Of a DNA stretch of 64,000 nt, positions 44,269 to 53,197 are shown piece after piece. A program made the translations under genes and the position numbers. The stretch is from Bacteroidaceae bacterium (GTDB lineage Bacteria; Bacteroidota; Bacteroidia; Bacteroidales; Bacteroidaceae), in the NCBI GenBank assembly GCA_024398635.1, contig JAKSIV010000003.1, positions 1 through 64,000 on the forward strand, written 5' to 3'. How positions within the stretch are numbered: position 1 is the first letter of the stretch; each line of letters begins with the position of its first letter. The notes below the pieces were generated by a model that saw nothing but the letters and a program-made list of their open reading frames with translations, had not been told where the DNA came from and ran no database searches.

Positions 44269-45648
44269 ATGAGCAGAAACATAGCTGTAATACTGGCGGG
44301 CGGAATTGGTTCCCGTTCCGGACTGGGAACACCCAAACAGTTTTTCAAGGTTGCAGGAAAAACCGTTATTGAGCATACGGTCACAGTTTTTGACAATCAC
44401 AAACTGATTGACGAGATTGCCATTGTAACCAATCCGCTGTATTCACGCGAGATTGAGGAGATGGTTATACGCAACAAATGGAAAAAGGTCAAGAAAATTC
44501 TTTCGGGAGGACAAGAGAGATATGAGTCCAGTCTGGCTGCCATAGACGCGTACTCAGACCAGCCTGACTGCGCTCTGATTTTCCACGATGCCGTACGTCC
44601 GCTTATAAGCAATGCCATCATTGACGGAATAGTTGAAGCTCTTAAGACATATAATGCCATTGATGTGGCTGTTCCGGCAACGGATACCATCATACAGGTG
44701 GACAAGGAAGGAAAGGTTATCGAGACTATTCCCGACCGCCGTTTCCTGCGTCGCGGCCAGACTCCGCAGGCATTCCGTCAGAGCGTGATACGTAAGGCAT
44801 ATGACATAGCGCTGAAAGACCCAAATTTCACATCATCCGATGACTGCGGAACAGTAGTAAAATACCTTCCCCAAGAGAAGGTCTTTGTGGTTCCCGGCGA
44901 GGAGGTCAACATGAAACTCACATACAAAGAGGATTCTTACCTGCTTGACAAGCTCTTCCAATTGCGCTCTACTACAGTCCGCGATGATGCCGATTTCAGC
45001 GTTCTGAAAGGTAAGGTTCTCGCGGTATTCGGCGGAAACTCCGGAATAGGCGCAGAGATCGTTGAAAAGGCACGGAAGTATGGTGCAGTAGCCTACTCTT
45101 TCTCACGCAGCACAACCGGCACCGATATAGCAGACCGCAGTGCTGTGAAGGAATGCCTCAAGAAGATTGCCGCAGAGCAGGGACACATAGATTATGTCGT
45201 GAATTCGGCCGCTATCCTTATACGTGAACCGCTTGTAACGATGGACCAGAACGTGCTCAGCACAATGATAAGGACCAACTATGACGGTATGGTGAATATT
45301 GCCGTCGAGAGTTTCCCCTATCTCAAGCAGACCAAGGGTCAGTTGCTTCTTTACACATCAAGTTCCTACACCCGCGGCAGAGCTCTCTACAGCATCTATT
45401 CATCAACCAAAGCTGCCGTGGTCAATTTCATGCAGGCTATTGCGCAGGAATGGGAGCAGGACGGAATACGTGTAAATGTAATGAATCCGGAACGTACCAA
45501 GACGCCTATGAGGGTACGCAATTTCGGCAACGAGCCTGAGGGAACACTGCTTGACGCAGCAAGCGTAGCCGATGCTTCGCTCAAGACACTCATTTCAGAT
45601 CTTACGGGTCAGGTGTTTGACGTCCGTATCAAGAAGACAGACGAATGA
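44269..45648 (+). CDS. Bifunctional ribitol-5-phosphate cytidylyltransferase / ribulose-5-phosphate reductase (TarI-TarJ fusion, Acs1/Bcs1-like)
   Basis: A 459-residue fusion. Residues 1 to about 235: TarI/IspD cytidylyltransferase (VILAGGIGSRSGLGTPKQF, HDAVRPLISN, DDCGTVVKYLPQEKV). Residues about 240-459: a short-chain dehydrogenase with VLAVFGGNSGIGAEIVEKA (NADPH loop), NSAAILIREPLV, catalytic Y in IYSSTKAAVV and a C-terminal MNPERTKTPM. The same order is known in the Haemophilus capsule enzymes Acs1/Bcs1, which make CDP-ribitol from ribulose 5-phosphate. Followed with a 4-base overlap by a TagF-like transferase, the expected user of CDP-ribitol. Confidence 0.88.
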   Translation: MSRNIAVILAGGIGSRSGLGTPKQFFKVAGKTVIEHTVTVFDNHKLIDEIAIVTNPLYSREIEEMVIRNKWKKVKKILSGGQERYESSLAAIDAYSDQPDCALIFHDAVRPLISNAIIDGIVEALKTYNAIDVAVPATDTIIQVDKEGKVIETIPDRRFLRRGQTPQAFRQSVIRKAYDIALKDPNFTSSDDCGTVVKYLPQEKVFVVPGEEVNMKLTYKEDSYLLDKLFQLRSTTVRDDADFSVLKGKVLAVFGGNSGIGAEIVEKARKYGAVAYSFSRSTTGTDIADRSAVKECLKKIAAEQGHIDYVVNSAAILIREPLVTMDQNVLSTMIRTNYDGMVNIAVESFPYLKQTKGQLLLYTSSSYTRGRALYSIYSSTKAAVVNFMQAIAQEWEQDGIRVNVMNPERTKTPMRVRNFGNEPEGTLLDAASVADASLKTLISDLTGQVFDVRIKKTDE

Positions 45649-46844
45649 AACTAATAGCGTACATGATCTGCTATCTCATATACCCGCTGTCATTCCTTTT
45701 TCCACGCAGCAGGCGGAAGTATGCTTTCGGCAGTTTCCGTGGATCTTTCAATGACAACGCCCGGTATCTGTTCATTTATGCATCCCAACACACTGACAGG
45801 AATATACGTAAAGTCTGGCTGTCGGCCAACCGCAGTTGCATAAAGAAGGTACGCAGTTACGGGCTGGAAGCGTATTGGGTATTGGGACCACGCGGAATAT
45901 GGCATGCTCTCACATCGAAATACTGGTTTTTCAACTCCTATACATCCGATATCATGTTCTGCCTGTCAGGAGGAGCGGTATGTATCAACCTGTGGCATGG
46001 AGTAGGACTAAAGCGTATTGAGTTCAATACCGTATCGGGGCCATTGGCTGACCGGTTCAACAAAAGGAACAAAAAGGATGTATTCTGCCATCCCGAATCT
46101 TTCCGCCGCCCGGACTGGCTGCTCACATCGACTCCTTTCCAGACATCCATGTTCGCCAAGGCGTTCCGCATTCCGGAATCCAGATGTCTTGAGATGGGTT
46201 ATCCGCGCAACTGGATTCTTACGGCAAAAGAACAGGATCGCAAACAGTTCATAAGCAAATACGAGCCTCAACAGACCGCAGCTTTGACAGATAAGATCAA
46301 AGACTACGATAAGATCTTTGTCTATATGCCCACGTGGCGTGATTCGCAACGCACCGTATTTACACAGAGCATGGATCTGGAGCAACTCAACGGCATTATG
46401 GCAAAGCAGAATTCACTGCTTATTCTCAAGCCTCATGCCAATGTCATTCTGACCCAGGGAACGGAGTCTCTCTCAAACATCATCCTGGCAGACCCCAAGA
46501 TGGATATTTATCCGGTAATACCGTACGCCCACGTACTCATTACCGACTACTCATCCATTCTATATGACTGGCTGCTTATGAAAGGCAAGGATGTCATACT
46601 GTACCTTTATGATTATGACGAATATGTAAAGGACCGTGACTTCTACTACCCGTTTGATGAGAATGTGGCCGGAAAGAGAGTCAATGACTTTGATTCGCTC
46701 TGCACATGCATAGAATCCGCAGATTATACCCTGCCGGAAAAGGAGCGTGAACGTATCGTAAAGAAGTTCTGGGGAGATACCGCCGGATATGATTCGGCTG
46801 CAATGATTCTTGATTTTGTAAAAACCCAAAGACCGGGAAGATGA
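45645..46844 (+). CDS. CDP-glycerol/CDP-ribitol polyol-phosphate transferase (TagF/TarL family)
   Basis: A 399-residue protein with all the family landmarks: INLWHGVGLKRIEF (catalytic His in WHG), YMPTWRDSQRTVF, LLILKPHANVI and ITDYSSILYDWLLMKGKDVILYLYDYDEYVKDRDFYYPF. Transfers ribitol-phosphate (or glycerol-phosphate) from the CDP donor, here presumably that made by the adjacent fusion enzyme. Overlaps its neighbours by 4 bases on both sides. Confidence 0.9.
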   Translation: MKLIAYMICYLIYPLSFLFPRSRRKYAFGSFRGSFNDNARYLFIYASQHTDRNIRKVWLSANRSCIKKVRSYGLEAYWVLGPRGIWHALTSKYWFFNSYTSDIMFCLSGGAVCINLWHGVGLKRIEFNTVSGPLADRFNKRNKKDVFCHPESFRRPDWLLTSTPFQTSMFAKAFRIPESRCLEMGYPRNWILTAKEQDRKQFISKYEPQQTAALTDKIKDYDKIFVYMPTWRDSQRTVFTQSMDLEQLNGIMAKQNSLLILKPHANVILTQGTESLSNIILADPKMDIYPVIPYAHVLITDYSSILYDWLLMKGKDVILYLYDYDEYVKDRDFYYPFDENVAGKRVNDFDSLCTCIESADYTLPEKERERIVKKFWGDTAGYDSAAMILDFVKTQRPGR

Positions 46845-47746
46845 TTTCTGTCATTATCTGCACATATAACCGCGAAAAGTATATCTACAATGTACTCAAA
46901 AGCCTGGCCGACGGCACATTACCGGCCCATGGTTATGAGATAGTACTGGTGGATAACAACTGTACCGACGGCACCCATGCCCAGGTAGACCGGTTCTGTG
47001 CCGATTATCCCACGGCAACTTTGAGGTATTTTGTTGAGACCAACCAAGGCCTCTCACACGCCCGTAACCGTGGAATAAAGGAGTCAAAAGGTGACATACT
47101 TGTATATGTCGATGACGACGCAACGGTAAATCCCGAGTATCTTGCCACGTATGCAGACTGGTTTGAGAAACATCCCGAGACCGATGCTGCCGGAGGTCCC
47201 ATCATACCTCATTATGAGACCGGAGCCGAGCCCCGCTGGATGACCTATTTCATAAAGCGTCTGTTAACCGGCTATCTGTACTTTGGCAGCAAAGCCGGAC
47301 CTTTCCCAGGTCAGAACTACCCCGGTGGCGGCAACGCAGCCTACCGCAGCAGTGTCTTTGAAAAAGTGGGTCTTTACAACGTTGAATTGGGCCGAAACGG
47401 CGACAGTCTGGGCGGAGGCGAGGAGAAGGATATCTTTGACAAGATGAAACGGGAGGGTATGCAGTTTGTCTACCTGCCCGAAGCCATCCTTTATCACAGC
47501 ATCCCGGGTTACAAGCTTGAACCCGATTATTTCAACCGTCTCACCAGAGGCATCGGCCAAAGCGAGAGGGCACGTACACAGAAGATAGGCAAGTCATCCT
47601 ACCGCAAGCGCCTGCTTTCAGAACTCAAGAAATGGTGCGCCACTATTGTGCTGTGGTGCTTTTACCTTATCACTTTCAGACCGCAGCGCGGAAATATGCT
47701 GGTTAAGTTCCGCCGTAACGTAACAAAAGCCTTGTTGGGAAAATGA
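46841..47746 (+). CDS. GT2 family glycosyltransferase
   Basis: A 301-residue GT-A enzyme. Seen: ISVIICTYNREKYIYNVLKSL, EIVLVDNNCTDGTHAQ, ILVYVDDDATVNPEYL (DDD metal motif), and GGGEEKDIFDKMKREGMQFVYLPEAILYHSIPG. A hydrophobic segment near the C terminus (about 262-276) may tether it to the membrane. Same operon as the TarI-TarJ fusion. Confidence 0.9.
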   Translation: MISVIICTYNREKYIYNVLKSLADGTLPAHGYEIVLVDNNCTDGTHAQVDRFCADYPTATLRYFVETNQGLSHARNRGIKESKGDILVYVDDDATVNPEYLATYADWFEKHPETDAAGGPIIPHYETGAEPRWMTYFIKRLLTGYLYFGSKAGPFPGQNYPGGGNAAYRSSVFEKVGLYNVELGRNGDSLGGGEEKDIFDKMKREGMQFVYLPEAILYHSIPGYKLEPDYFNRLTRGIGQSERARTQKIGKSSYRKRLLSELKKWCATIVLWCFYLITFRPQRGNMLVKFRRNVTKALLGK

Positions 47747-48678
47747 AAGGACAAGGCAAGTTTTTTTTCCATGTGCTGGCGTTCCTTACCATGGCGCTTT
47801 GGGGTGTGACATTTGTCTCAACCAAGACGCTTATCAATCATGGACTCACTCCGGCACAGATATTCACCATCAGGTTCATAATAGCATATCTGGGATTGCT
47901 TATGGTATGTCTTTTCCGCGGAGAACGTGACAAGAAAGCATTTTCAGGTTCACTGCGTCACGAGCTGGTGTTTGTCATAACAGGTATAACCGGCGGATCA
48001 CTCTATTTCTGGACCGAGAACTCCGCGCTCAGCTACACCCAGGCCTGCAATGTCTCTTTCATTGTATGCATTGCACCGCTTCTGACGGTACTGCTTACCC
48101 TGACTCTCAAAAAACTCTTTAAAGGACCCTTCATGGACGGACTTGAAGATGTCAAGGTAAGGTTCCCGCTTGTGGCAGGCACAATTCTGGCCCTTTCGGG
48201 AATGATTATGGTGATATTTGACGGAAACGGCGTAAGCCTGTCACCCAAAGGTGATATACTGGCTTTCCTGGCCGCCCTGTGCTGGGCCGTTTACAGCCAG
48301 TTCATGGGGCAGATGACAGACCGCTACGGCACACTGTTTGCCACACGCAAGGTATTCTTCTGGGGTCTGGTAACAATCATTCCGTTCCTGCTCTTATCTG
48401 ACAACTCCAATCTGGCACAGGTCAGATTCGATCACATACAGGTATGGGGAAACCTGCTGTTCCTGTCAACCATAGCATCATTGGTTTGCTTTGTTGTCTG
48501 GAACAGGGTTATGCTTGCCATAGGCAATGTAACTGCCACCAATTATGTATATTTGAATCCTGTATTCACTCTCATAGCGGCTGTGCTCATACTGGGTGAA
48601 AGGATGACTCTGGTATCCGGTCTGGGATCGGCCATGATTCTGGGCGGCGTGATACTGGCGGGAGCAAAAAAACGATAG
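47743..48678 (+). CDS. EamA/DMT-superfamily membrane transporter
   Basis: A 311-residue protein with ten membrane segments in two EamA repeats (residues about 8-150 and 155-308), FLTMALWGVTFVSTKTLI and DILAFLAALCWAVYSQFMG being the typical repeat starts. DMT proteins export or import small metabolites. Overlaps the preceding glycosyltransferase by 4 bases, so it may be the last gene of the glycan unit, but similar genes also occur alone and its link to the glycan is uncertain. Confidence 0.85.
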   Translation: MKGQGKFFFHVLAFLTMALWGVTFVSTKTLINHGLTPAQIFTIRFIIAYLGLLMVCLFRGERDKKAFSGSLRHELVFVITGITGGSLYFWTENSALSYTQACNVSFIVCIAPLLTVLLTLTLKKLFKGPFMDGLEDVKVRFPLVAGTILALSGMIMVIFDGNGVSLSPKGDILAFLAALCWAVYSQFMGQMTDRYGTLFATRKVFFWGLVTIIPFLLLSDNSNLAQVRFDHIQVWGNLLFLSTIASLVCFVVWNRVMLAIGNVTATNYVYLNPVFTLIAAVLILGERMTLVSGLGSAMILGGVILAGAKKR

Positions 48679-48697
48679 AATGGACTAAAACAAATAA

Positions 48698-50695
48698 ATG
48701 ATGAAATCAATTGTAAAGATTATGATGATGACTGGAGTGCTGGCCATAACTGCCGGCTGCGGACAGAAAAAGAGTGATTTCAAGTATCTGCTTGATGAGT
48801 TTGCCGATCTTAAGGTGATGCGTTACCAGATTCCGGGATGGGATGAGCTTACCCTGCAGCAGAAAGAGTACGCCTACCATCTGGCCGAGGCAGCCAAATG
48901 GGGTCGTGACATTCATTGGGACCAGAACTGCAAATGGAACCTACCCATACGTCACGTGGTTGAGAACATACTTGAAAACTACCAGGGTGACCGTGATTCA
49001 AAAGAGTTCCAGCAGTTCGTTGTTTATGCCAAGCGCCTCTTCTTTGCCAACGGCATTCACCATCACTATGCCGAGGACAAGTTCTTCCCGGAGTGCTCAC
49101 AGGTCTATTTCAAATCACTGATGGAGGCTGTCGGCGAAGGTGACAAATGCGCAGAACTTCTGGATGTAATCTACAATCCCAACACTCTGCAGCAGCGTCG
49201 CTCAACATCGACTGACGGTGATATCGTTGTCCTGTCAGCAGGTAACTTCTACGAGGGTGTGACCCGTGCCGAGGTTGAGAAATACTACGAATCCATTGAA
49301 GATAAGACCGATGAGACTCCCATTGCATATGGTCTGAACACCAAGGTTACAAAGGATTCAAAAGGCAATATCGTGGAGATTCCATGGAAGATTGACGGCA
49401 TGTACGGACCTGCCATCGCCAAGATCTGCGAGGAACTCAAACTGGCTGCCGCCTGTGCCGAGAACGATATCCAGAAACATGCTCTGGGTCTGCTCGTGAA
49501 GTATTACGAGACCGGTGACCTTAGAATCTGGGATGAATTCAATATAGAATGGGTTAAGGATACTATCGGAACTGTAGATTTCATCAACGGATTCATAGAG
49601 GATTACAACGATCCCCTGGGCCGCAAGGGTGCATGGGAAGGTTACGTGAATATCAAGGACCACAAGGCATCGGAGCGTTCAGTAATCCTGAGTGCCAACG
49701 CACAGTGGTTTGAGGACAATTCACCGGTTGATCCGCGTTTCAAGAAGAAGGAGTGCAAGGGAATATCGGCCAAGGTCATTAACGCTGTTTGTCTGGCAGG
49801 TGACAGCTACCCCTCAACACCTATCGGCATCAACCTGCCCAACGCCGACTGGATTCGCAAGTTGTACGGCAGCAAGAGTGTTACCATTGCCAATATCACG
49901 CACGCATATGACTATGCCGCACAGGAATCACCCACCAGCACTCTTGATGAGTTTGCGTGGGATGACGCCGAGAAGGCATTCTACCGCGAGTGGGGTTCAT
50001 GGGCCGATGAGATCCACACTGACCTGCATGAGTGTCTGGGTCACGGATCGGGCCAGTTGCTTCCGGGTGTTGCATCCACCGCTATGGGCGAGTATGCATC
50101 GGCTCTGGAGGAGGCCCGCGCAGACCTCTTCGGACTTTACTTTACAGCCGATCCCAAGATGGTTGAGCTGGGTATCATGCCCAACAAGGACGCCTACAAG
50201 GCTGAGTACGCCAACTATATCCGTAACGGTCTGATGGTTCAGTTCACTCGCGTGGAGTTGGGACGTCCCAATACCGAAGCCCACATGCAGAACCGCAAGC
50301 TCATTGCCGAGTGGTGCTATGAGAAGGGCGCTAAGGATAACGTCATAGAGAAGAAGGTACGCGACGGCAAGACCTACTTCGTAGTGAACGACTACGAGAA
50401 GCTGCGTGACCTGTTTGCCCAGTTGCTGGCCGAGATACAGCGTATCAAGTCAGAGGGTGACTACGAGGCAGGCAAGTACCTGATTGAAACTTACGCAGTG
50501 AATATAGACCCCGTGCTGCACAAGGAGGTTAAGGAGCGTTATGAGGCTCTGAACCTGAAACCCTACGGCGGATTCATCAACCCCGACATCGTCCCGGTTG
50601 AGAAGGACGGCAAGGTTGTTGACTACAAGGTTGTCTACAACGACGACTACCTGAAGCAGCAGCTTGACTACGGTAAAAACTACAGTGCACTGTAA
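48698..50695 (+). CDS. Dipeptidyl peptidase III (M49) lipoprotein
   Basis: A 665-residue M49 metallopeptidase that removes dipeptides from oligopeptide N termini. Seen: a lipoprotein signal ending AITAGC (Cys about residue 21), the M49 zinc motif HECLGH at residues 444-449 and the downstream EEARADLFG glutamates about 30-40 residues later. Likely periplasmic or surface-attached. It ends NYSAL and overlaps the convergent metK gene by 16 bases through a shared palindrome. Confidence 0.92.
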   Translation: MMKSIVKIMMMTGVLAITAGCGQKKSDFKYLLDEFADLKVMRYQIPGWDELTLQQKEYAYHLAEAAKWGRDIHWDQNCKWNLPIRHVVENILENYQGDRDSKEFQQFVVYAKRLFFANGIHHHYAEDKFFPECSQVYFKSLMEAVGEGDKCAELLDVIYNPNTLQQRRSTSTDGDIVVLSAGNFYEGVTRAEVEKYYESIEDKTDETPIAYGLNTKVTKDSKGNIVEIPWKIDGMYGPAIAKICEELKLAAACAENDIQKHALGLLVKYYETGDLRIWDEFNIEWVKDTIGTVDFINGFIEDYNDPLGRKGAWEGYVNIKDHKASERSVILSANAQWFEDNSPVDPRFKKKECKGISAKVINAVCLAGDSYPSTPIGINLPNADWIRKLYGSKSVTIANITHAYDYAAQESPTSTLDEFAWDDAEKAFYREWGSWADEIHTDLHECLGHGSGQLLPGVASTAMGEYASALEEARADLFGLYFTADPKMVELGIMPNKDAYKAEYANYIRNGLMVQFTRVELGRPNTEAHMQNRKLIAEWCYEKGAKDNVIEKKVRDGKTYFVVNDYEKLRDLFAQLLAEIQRIKSEGDYEAGKYLIETYAVNIDPVLHKEVKERYEALNLKPYGGFINPDIVPVEKDGKVVDYKVVYNDDYLKQQLDYGKNYSAL

Positions 50696-51990
50696 GAACA
50701 AAGACCAAACGCTTGTTTGATCTTATCTACGTAATCCAGCTTCTCCCAAGTGAAGAGTTCAACCTCTATTTTCTTGGCTGGCATGTAATGTGACGTAAAC
50801 ACTTTGGTTACGGTCTGCGGCTCACGACCCATGTGTCCGTAAGCAGCTGTCTCGCTGTAAATGGGGTTGCGCAGTTTGAGCCTGTTCTCAATTGCCTTGG
50901 GGCGCATGTCGAACAGTTGATCAACTACTTTTGCAATCTCGCCGTCAGACATTCTGACGTGACTTGTACCGTAGGTGTTTACAAAGATGTTGATGGGCTT
51001 GGCCACGCCGATGGCGTATGAAACCTGCACCAGGACCTCATCGGCCACACCTGCAGCAACCAGGTTCTTGGCGATATGACGTGTGGCATAAGCTGCCGAG
51101 CGATCCACCTTGCTGGGATCCTTACCGCTGAATGCGCCGCCTCCGTGGGCTCCCTTGCCTCCGTAGGTATCTACAATTATCTTGCGGCCGGTCAGACCGG
51201 TATCTCCGTGCGGTCCGCCAATCACGAACTTGCCGGTGGGATTCACAAAATATTTGATTCCATCGTTGAACAGGGCTTTTACCTTGTCCGATGTAATCGT
51301 ACTGATAACGCGCGGTATCAGGATGTTCTTAACATCGGCCTCAATCTGAGAAAGCATCTTACGGTCAGCCTCAAGCTGAGCCTCTACCGTTGCGCTTTCA
51401 GGTGCAATGAATTCATCATGCTGCGTTGAAACCACCATAGTGTCAATGCGCACGGGTTTGCCGTTATCATTATACTCTACCGTTACCTGGCTCTTTGAGT
51501 CGGGACGCAGATAGGTCATTACCTTGCCTTCACGGCGGATATCGGCCAGCACACGCAGTATGCGGTGTGACAGGGCCAGGGATACAGGCATGTACTCATC
51601 GGTCTCGTTTGTGGCATAACCGAACATCATGCCCTGGTCGCCGGCACCCTGGTTCTCAGGGTCCTCGCGCTCTACGCCGCGGTTGATATCGGCACTCTGC
51701 TCATGAATGGCGCTGAATACGCCGCAGGAGTCTCCGTCAAACTTGTACTCGGAGCGGGTGTAGCCGATACGGTTAATCACTCGGCGGGCAGTCTCCTGAA
51801 GGTCAATATAGGCCTTGGATTTTACCTCACCGGCAAGCACCACCTGGCCGGTGGTAACAAGGGTCTCACATGCTACCTTTGACTCGGGATCAAAAGCCAA
51901 CAGTTCGTCTACGACAGCATCGGATATCTGGTCCGCTACCTTGTCAGGGTGTCCCTCGGACACCGATTCGGATGTGAATAAGTATGACAT
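50680..51990 (-). CDS. metK: S-adenosylmethionine synthetase
   Basis: Makes SAM from methionine and ATP. Seen: 436 residues starting [26 protein letters not shown], then [14 protein letters not shown], the P-loop [40 protein letters not shown] and the C-terminal HMGREP. The start at 51990 is chosen over 52020 because the longer version lies in the leader's terminator hairpin. The C terminus, [12 protein letters not shown], seems to run a few residues beyond the AFGL at which I would expect it to end. A structured leader of about 150 bases precedes it. Confidence 0.95.
   Translation of the reverse strand: MSYLFTSESVSEGHPDKVADQISDAVVDELLAFDPESKVACETLVTTGQVVLAGEVKSKAYIDLQETARRVINRIGYTRSEYKFDGDSCGVFSAIHEQSADINRGVEREDPENQGAGDQGMMFGYATNETDEYMPVSLALSHRILRVLADIRREGKVMTYLRPDSKSQVTVEYNDNGKPVRIDTMVVSTQHDEFIAPESATVEAQLEADRKMLSQIEADVKNILIPRVISTITSDKVKALFNDGIKYFVNPTGKFVIGGPHGDTGLTGRKIIVDTYGGKGAHGGGAFSGKDPSKVDRSAAYATRHIAKNLVAAGVADEVLVQVSYAIGVAKPINIFVNTYGTSHVRMSDGEIAKVVDQLFDMRPKAIENRLKLRNPIYSETAAYGHMGREPQTVTKVFTSHYMPAKKIEVELFTWEKLDYVDKIKQAFGLCSYSAL
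50681..50694. repeat. 14-bp palindrome coding for the same C terminus on both strands
   Basis: TACAGTGCACTGTA is its own reverse complement. On the plus strand it reads Tyr-Ser-Ala-Leu followed by the TAA of the M49 gene; on the minus strand it reads Tyr-Ser-Ala-Leu followed by the TAG of metK. Confidence 0.9.
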
Positions 51991-52140
51991 ATATAAAAAT
52001 AAAAAAGTCCCAATGTCCATGTGGACAAAAGGGCTGCAATCATATTATGCAAAGAGTATCAAAAGATTGACTTTTAGCATTTTTTTGTGTGGTTGCAAGC
52101 TGTCTGGACCCCAAAGGGCGCAAATCTTTCCACATTGTCC
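51991..52140 (-). ncRNA. Structured metK leader RNA, possible SAM-I-clan riboswitch
   Basis: The metK mRNA leader should start just after the -7 element at 52145-52152. Early in it, AAAGATTTG (52121-52129) can pair with CAATCTTT (52062-52069) as a closing stem. Between the two strands lie GCAACC (52091-52096) and ATGCTAAA (52073-52080), reminiscent of the GCAACC...GUGCUAA core of SAM-I-type aptamers. A terminator-like hairpin follows next to the start codon. The gene, the architecture and the core words fit a SAM-sensing leader, but the rest of the consensus is not obvious by eye, so it may be a variant or another class. It fills most of the 217-base gap. Confidence 0.5.
52000..52034 (-). terminator. 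Terminator-like hairpin in the metK leader
   Basis: On the minus strand, CCCTTTTGTCCA / TGGACATTGGG forms a stem (GTCCA/TGGAC perfect, CCC/GGG outer, internal bulge) followed by ACTTTTTTATTTTT, ten bases before the metK ATG. Placement before the start codon suggests conditional termination rather than a gene end. Confidence 0.6.
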
Positions 52141-52144
52141 GCTG

Positions 52145-52152
52145 CAAAGGTA
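52145..52152 (-). promoter_or_regulatory. Putative -7 element for metK
   Basis: Minus strand TACCTTTG matches TAnnTTTG and lies 155 bases upstream of the metK ATG, setting the length of the leader. Confidence 0.6.
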
Positions 52153-52165
52153 CGGAATTATTTCA

Positions 52166-52204
52166 AAAAGGAGCCAAAGGGGACGGTTCTTTTTGACACC
52201 TTTT
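52166..52204. repeat. Possible REP-like element, family C, after the lytic transglycosylase gene
   Basis: AAAAGGAGCC ... GACACCTTTT form short outer arms around AAAGGGGACGGTTCTTTTTG. The GGGGAC core is shared with families A and B but the stem is weak. It begins 4 bases beyond the TAG stop of the transglycosylase gene. Only one copy is in the window, so family status rests on resemblance. Confidence 0.4.
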
Positions 52205-52207
52205 GCG

Positions 52208-53131
52208 CTACTTCACCCAAGCAGGGTTATGAACTTTTATTTTTGATACGGCATTCCGCTCCGACTTTACATCCGGGATGTCAATGTAATACGTGCGGTG
52301 TGACTTGTTGTTGAGTTTGGATTCGCGGAGCCACAGATTGGCACGTTTCAGGTCTGCGTAAGTAATCTTATGCTCTTCGGCAAACGTTACCAGATCCTCT
52401 ATGGGATCAGTCACCTTTATCTGCTCCTTTATGGGGATGTAAGGATACAGGTCCTCGCGTTTGAACGTAAACCCAAACTTACCGGGATCCTCAAACATCA
52501 TCCTGGCCGCAAGGATGCGGAACATATAGCGTGACGTCTCATCGACCAGCCACATGTCAAGTCCGTTCTTTGTATGCTGAGCCTCTATACGACGGTCCAT
52601 ACCCTGCTGACCCCCGTTATAGCTGGCAGCCACAGTCATCCAGTTGCCGTATTTGCTGTATGCCTCTTTCAGGAAACTGCATGCAGCCTCGGTAGCTTTA
52701 TACGTATTGTAACGTTCGTCAATATTGGTGTTTACCTCCAGTCCGTATGCACGGCCCGTAGCCTGTGTGAACTGCCAAAGTCCTGCAGCACCGGCCGATG
52801 ACACCGACTGCGGATCCAGATTGCTTTCTATAACCATAAGGTACTTAAGGTCATCGGGAATGCCCATACGTTTAAGGATAGGCTCTATCTGGGGGAAATA
52901 CTTGTTGGCCCTCTTTATCATAAGCGTTGACATGTTGTGTGAGTATGTGAAGGCTATCAGCTCACGGTCCATACGCTCACGCAGATCGGCACGGTCAAAC
53001 CTTATGGTCTCACCGGCAAACACCACATAATCGGGCACAGGCGGGGGCAACTGCTGTGTCATCTGCCCCATAACAGGGAAACAGACAGCCAATAAAAAGA
53101 GATATAGTGTAATAAGTAATTGCTTTCTCAT
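52208..53131 (-). CDS. Lytic murein transglycosylase (SLT/MltD-like)
   Basis: A 307-residue exported enzyme that cleaves peptidoglycan between MurNAc and GlcNAc. Seen: a signal peptide (QLLITLYLFLLAVCFPVMGQ), the SLT motif VIESNLDPQSVSSAGAAGLWQFTQATGRAYGL with catalytic Glu, AASYNGGQQGMDRRI and RYMFRILAARMMFEDP. The C-terminal segment (VTFAEEHKITYADLKRANLWLRESKL) looks like a single LysM-type repeat, which is fewer than in E. coli MltD. Its promoter overlaps that of the divergent GH31 gene. Confidence 0.9.
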   Translation of the reverse strand: MRKQLLITLYLFLLAVCFPVMGQMTQQLPPPVPDYVVFAGETIRFDRADLRERMDRELIAFTYSHNMSTLMIKRANKYFPQIEPILKRMGIPDDLKYLMVIESNLDPQSVSSAGAAGLWQFTQATGRAYGLEVNTNIDERYNTYKATEAACSFLKEAYSKYGNWMTVAASYNGGQQGMDRRIEAQHTKNGLDMWLVDETSRYMFRILAARMMFEDPGKFGFTFKREDLYPYIPIKEQIKVTDPIEDLVTFAEEHKITYADLKRANLWLRESKLNNKSHRTYYIDIPDVKSERNAVSKIKVHNPAWVK

Positions 53132-53153
53132 ATCACATGGCTTGAAGTGGCGG

Positions 53154-53161
53154 CAAAAATA
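53154..53161 (-). promoter_or_regulatory. Putative -7 element for the lytic transglycosylase gene
   Basis: Minus strand TATTTTTG matches TAnnTTTG, 22 bases before the ATG. It is separated by one base from the -7 element of the divergent GH31 promoter. Confidence 0.55.
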
Positions 53162-53162
53162 C

Positions 53163-53170
53163 TATATTTG
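53163..53170 (+). promoter_or_regulatory. Putative -7 element for the GH31 pair
   Basis: TATATTTG matches TAnnTTTG, with TTG at 53142-53144 as -33 (18-base spacing), 27 bases before the GH31 ATG. Confidence 0.65.
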
Positions 53171-53197
53171 TAGCAATTCTACAACCCGTCAAAGCTT

